NCBI GenBank assembly: GCA_946480915.1
Contig: CAMLLO010000016.1
Location: 36,735-100,734, forward strand
Reading direction: 5' to 3'
Length of the DNA stretch: 64,000 nucleotides
DNA from: an uncultured Sphingobacteriaceae bacterium
GTDB lineage: Bacteria; Bacteroidota; Bacteroidia; Sphingobacteriales; Sphingobacteriaceae
Below, in pieces: positions 63,954-64,000 of this stretch. Below the pieces are notes generated by a model. It was not told the origin of the DNA. It saw nothing but the letters and a program-made list of their open reading frames with translations, and ran no database searches. Both the position numbers and the translations under genes were made by a program. Position 1 is the first letter of the stretch; every line of letters starts with the position of its first letter.

Positions 63954-64000
63954 AGATCGGAAGAGCACACGTCTGAACTCCAGTCACGACGAATGATCTC
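63954..64000 (+). other. Illumina adapter contamination, not genomic
   Basis: From 63954 the sequence reads AGATCGGAAGAGC and continues through the TruSeq read-1 adapter to 63987. An 8-base index position (63988-63995, GACGAATG) and the first bases of the flow-cell primer (ATCTC) follow. It is assembly residue at a contig end and should be trimmed. Confidence 0.97.

Noticed and set aside
63954..63996. A genuine C-terminal tail on the GH2 protein
   Set aside because: These codons come from Illumina adapter sequence, so the tail and stop are artefacts.
1..64000. CRISPR arrays or insertion sequences
   Set aside because: No regularly spaced direct repeats and no transposase gene are visible; the only mobile-element hints are the small HTH genes and the tRNA-like scar near 14.4-15.2 kb.

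Overview
The window is a low-GC stretch from a Bacteroidota genome, most likely Sphingobacteriaceae (Pedobacter/Mucilaginibacter type). This is inferred from the SusC/SusD pair, lipoprotein signals of the form Leu-x-Gly/Ser-Cys, the few clear Shine-Dalgarno sequences, a TAnnTTTG-type -7 promoter element and the set of carbohydrate-active enzymes. The last 47 bases are not genomic. They match the Illumina TruSeq read-1 adapter plus an index-like 8-mer, so the window ends at an untrimmed contig end and the last gene is cut there.

Region 1 (1-5429) holds unrelated genes: a possible 3' end of a gene cut by the left edge, an HD-domain phosphohydrolase, an outer-membrane beta-barrel protein with a carboxypeptidase-regulatory-like domain, and a large secreted beta-rich protein. 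Region 2 (5558-14303) is one long plus-strand operon: an OmpR-type response regulator, a sensor kinase, a PepSY-like periplasmic protein, a TolC-like / HlyD-like / RND tripartite efflux pump, a PAP2 phosphatase and an EamA permease. Region 3 (14355-15557) looks like the scar of a mobile element. It has two small divergent genes around a 38-bp perfect palindrome, then a promoter-to-terminator unit that ends in tRNA-like 3' sequence, then an eroded reading frame.

Region 4 (15558 to the end) is a very large polysaccharide utilisation locus. Plus-strand enzyme runs (15558-20245 and 20407-33109) encode three GH29 alpha-L-fucosidases, two tandem GH27 proteins, a GH28, three large beta-helix proteins (one fused to a five-bladed propeller) and a GH141-like beta-helix/PDZ protein. 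A second GH28 with a twin-arginine signal follows. Two minus-strand operons encode a BNR_4 propeller, a sorbosone-dehydrogenase-like PQQ enzyme and cytochrome c, and then a beta-helix protein with a GH105 hydrolase. Next come GH97, an unassigned six-hairpin-like protein, GH36 and an SMP-30-like propeller. AraC and LacI regulators flank altronate dehydratase (uxaA). SusC, SusD and a fasciclin lipoprotein form the uptake unit, followed by a frameshifted beta-helix remnant, GH95 and a truncated GH2.

Together these genes suggest degradation of a galacturonan-backbone pectin decorated with fucose (or L-galactose) and galactose. GH28 and the lyase-like beta-helix proteins would cut the backbone, GH29/95/141 and GH27/36/97/2 would trim side chains, GH105 would remove unsaturated uronic acid ends, SusCD would import oligomers, and UxaA would feed galacturonate-derived altronate into central metabolism. 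Two regulatory signals can be read directly. A perfect CGCAACCGGTTGCG palindrome lies between lacI and susC. A 25-bp motif, ungapped across three copies, lies upstream of three minus-strand units, including the AraC gene itself.
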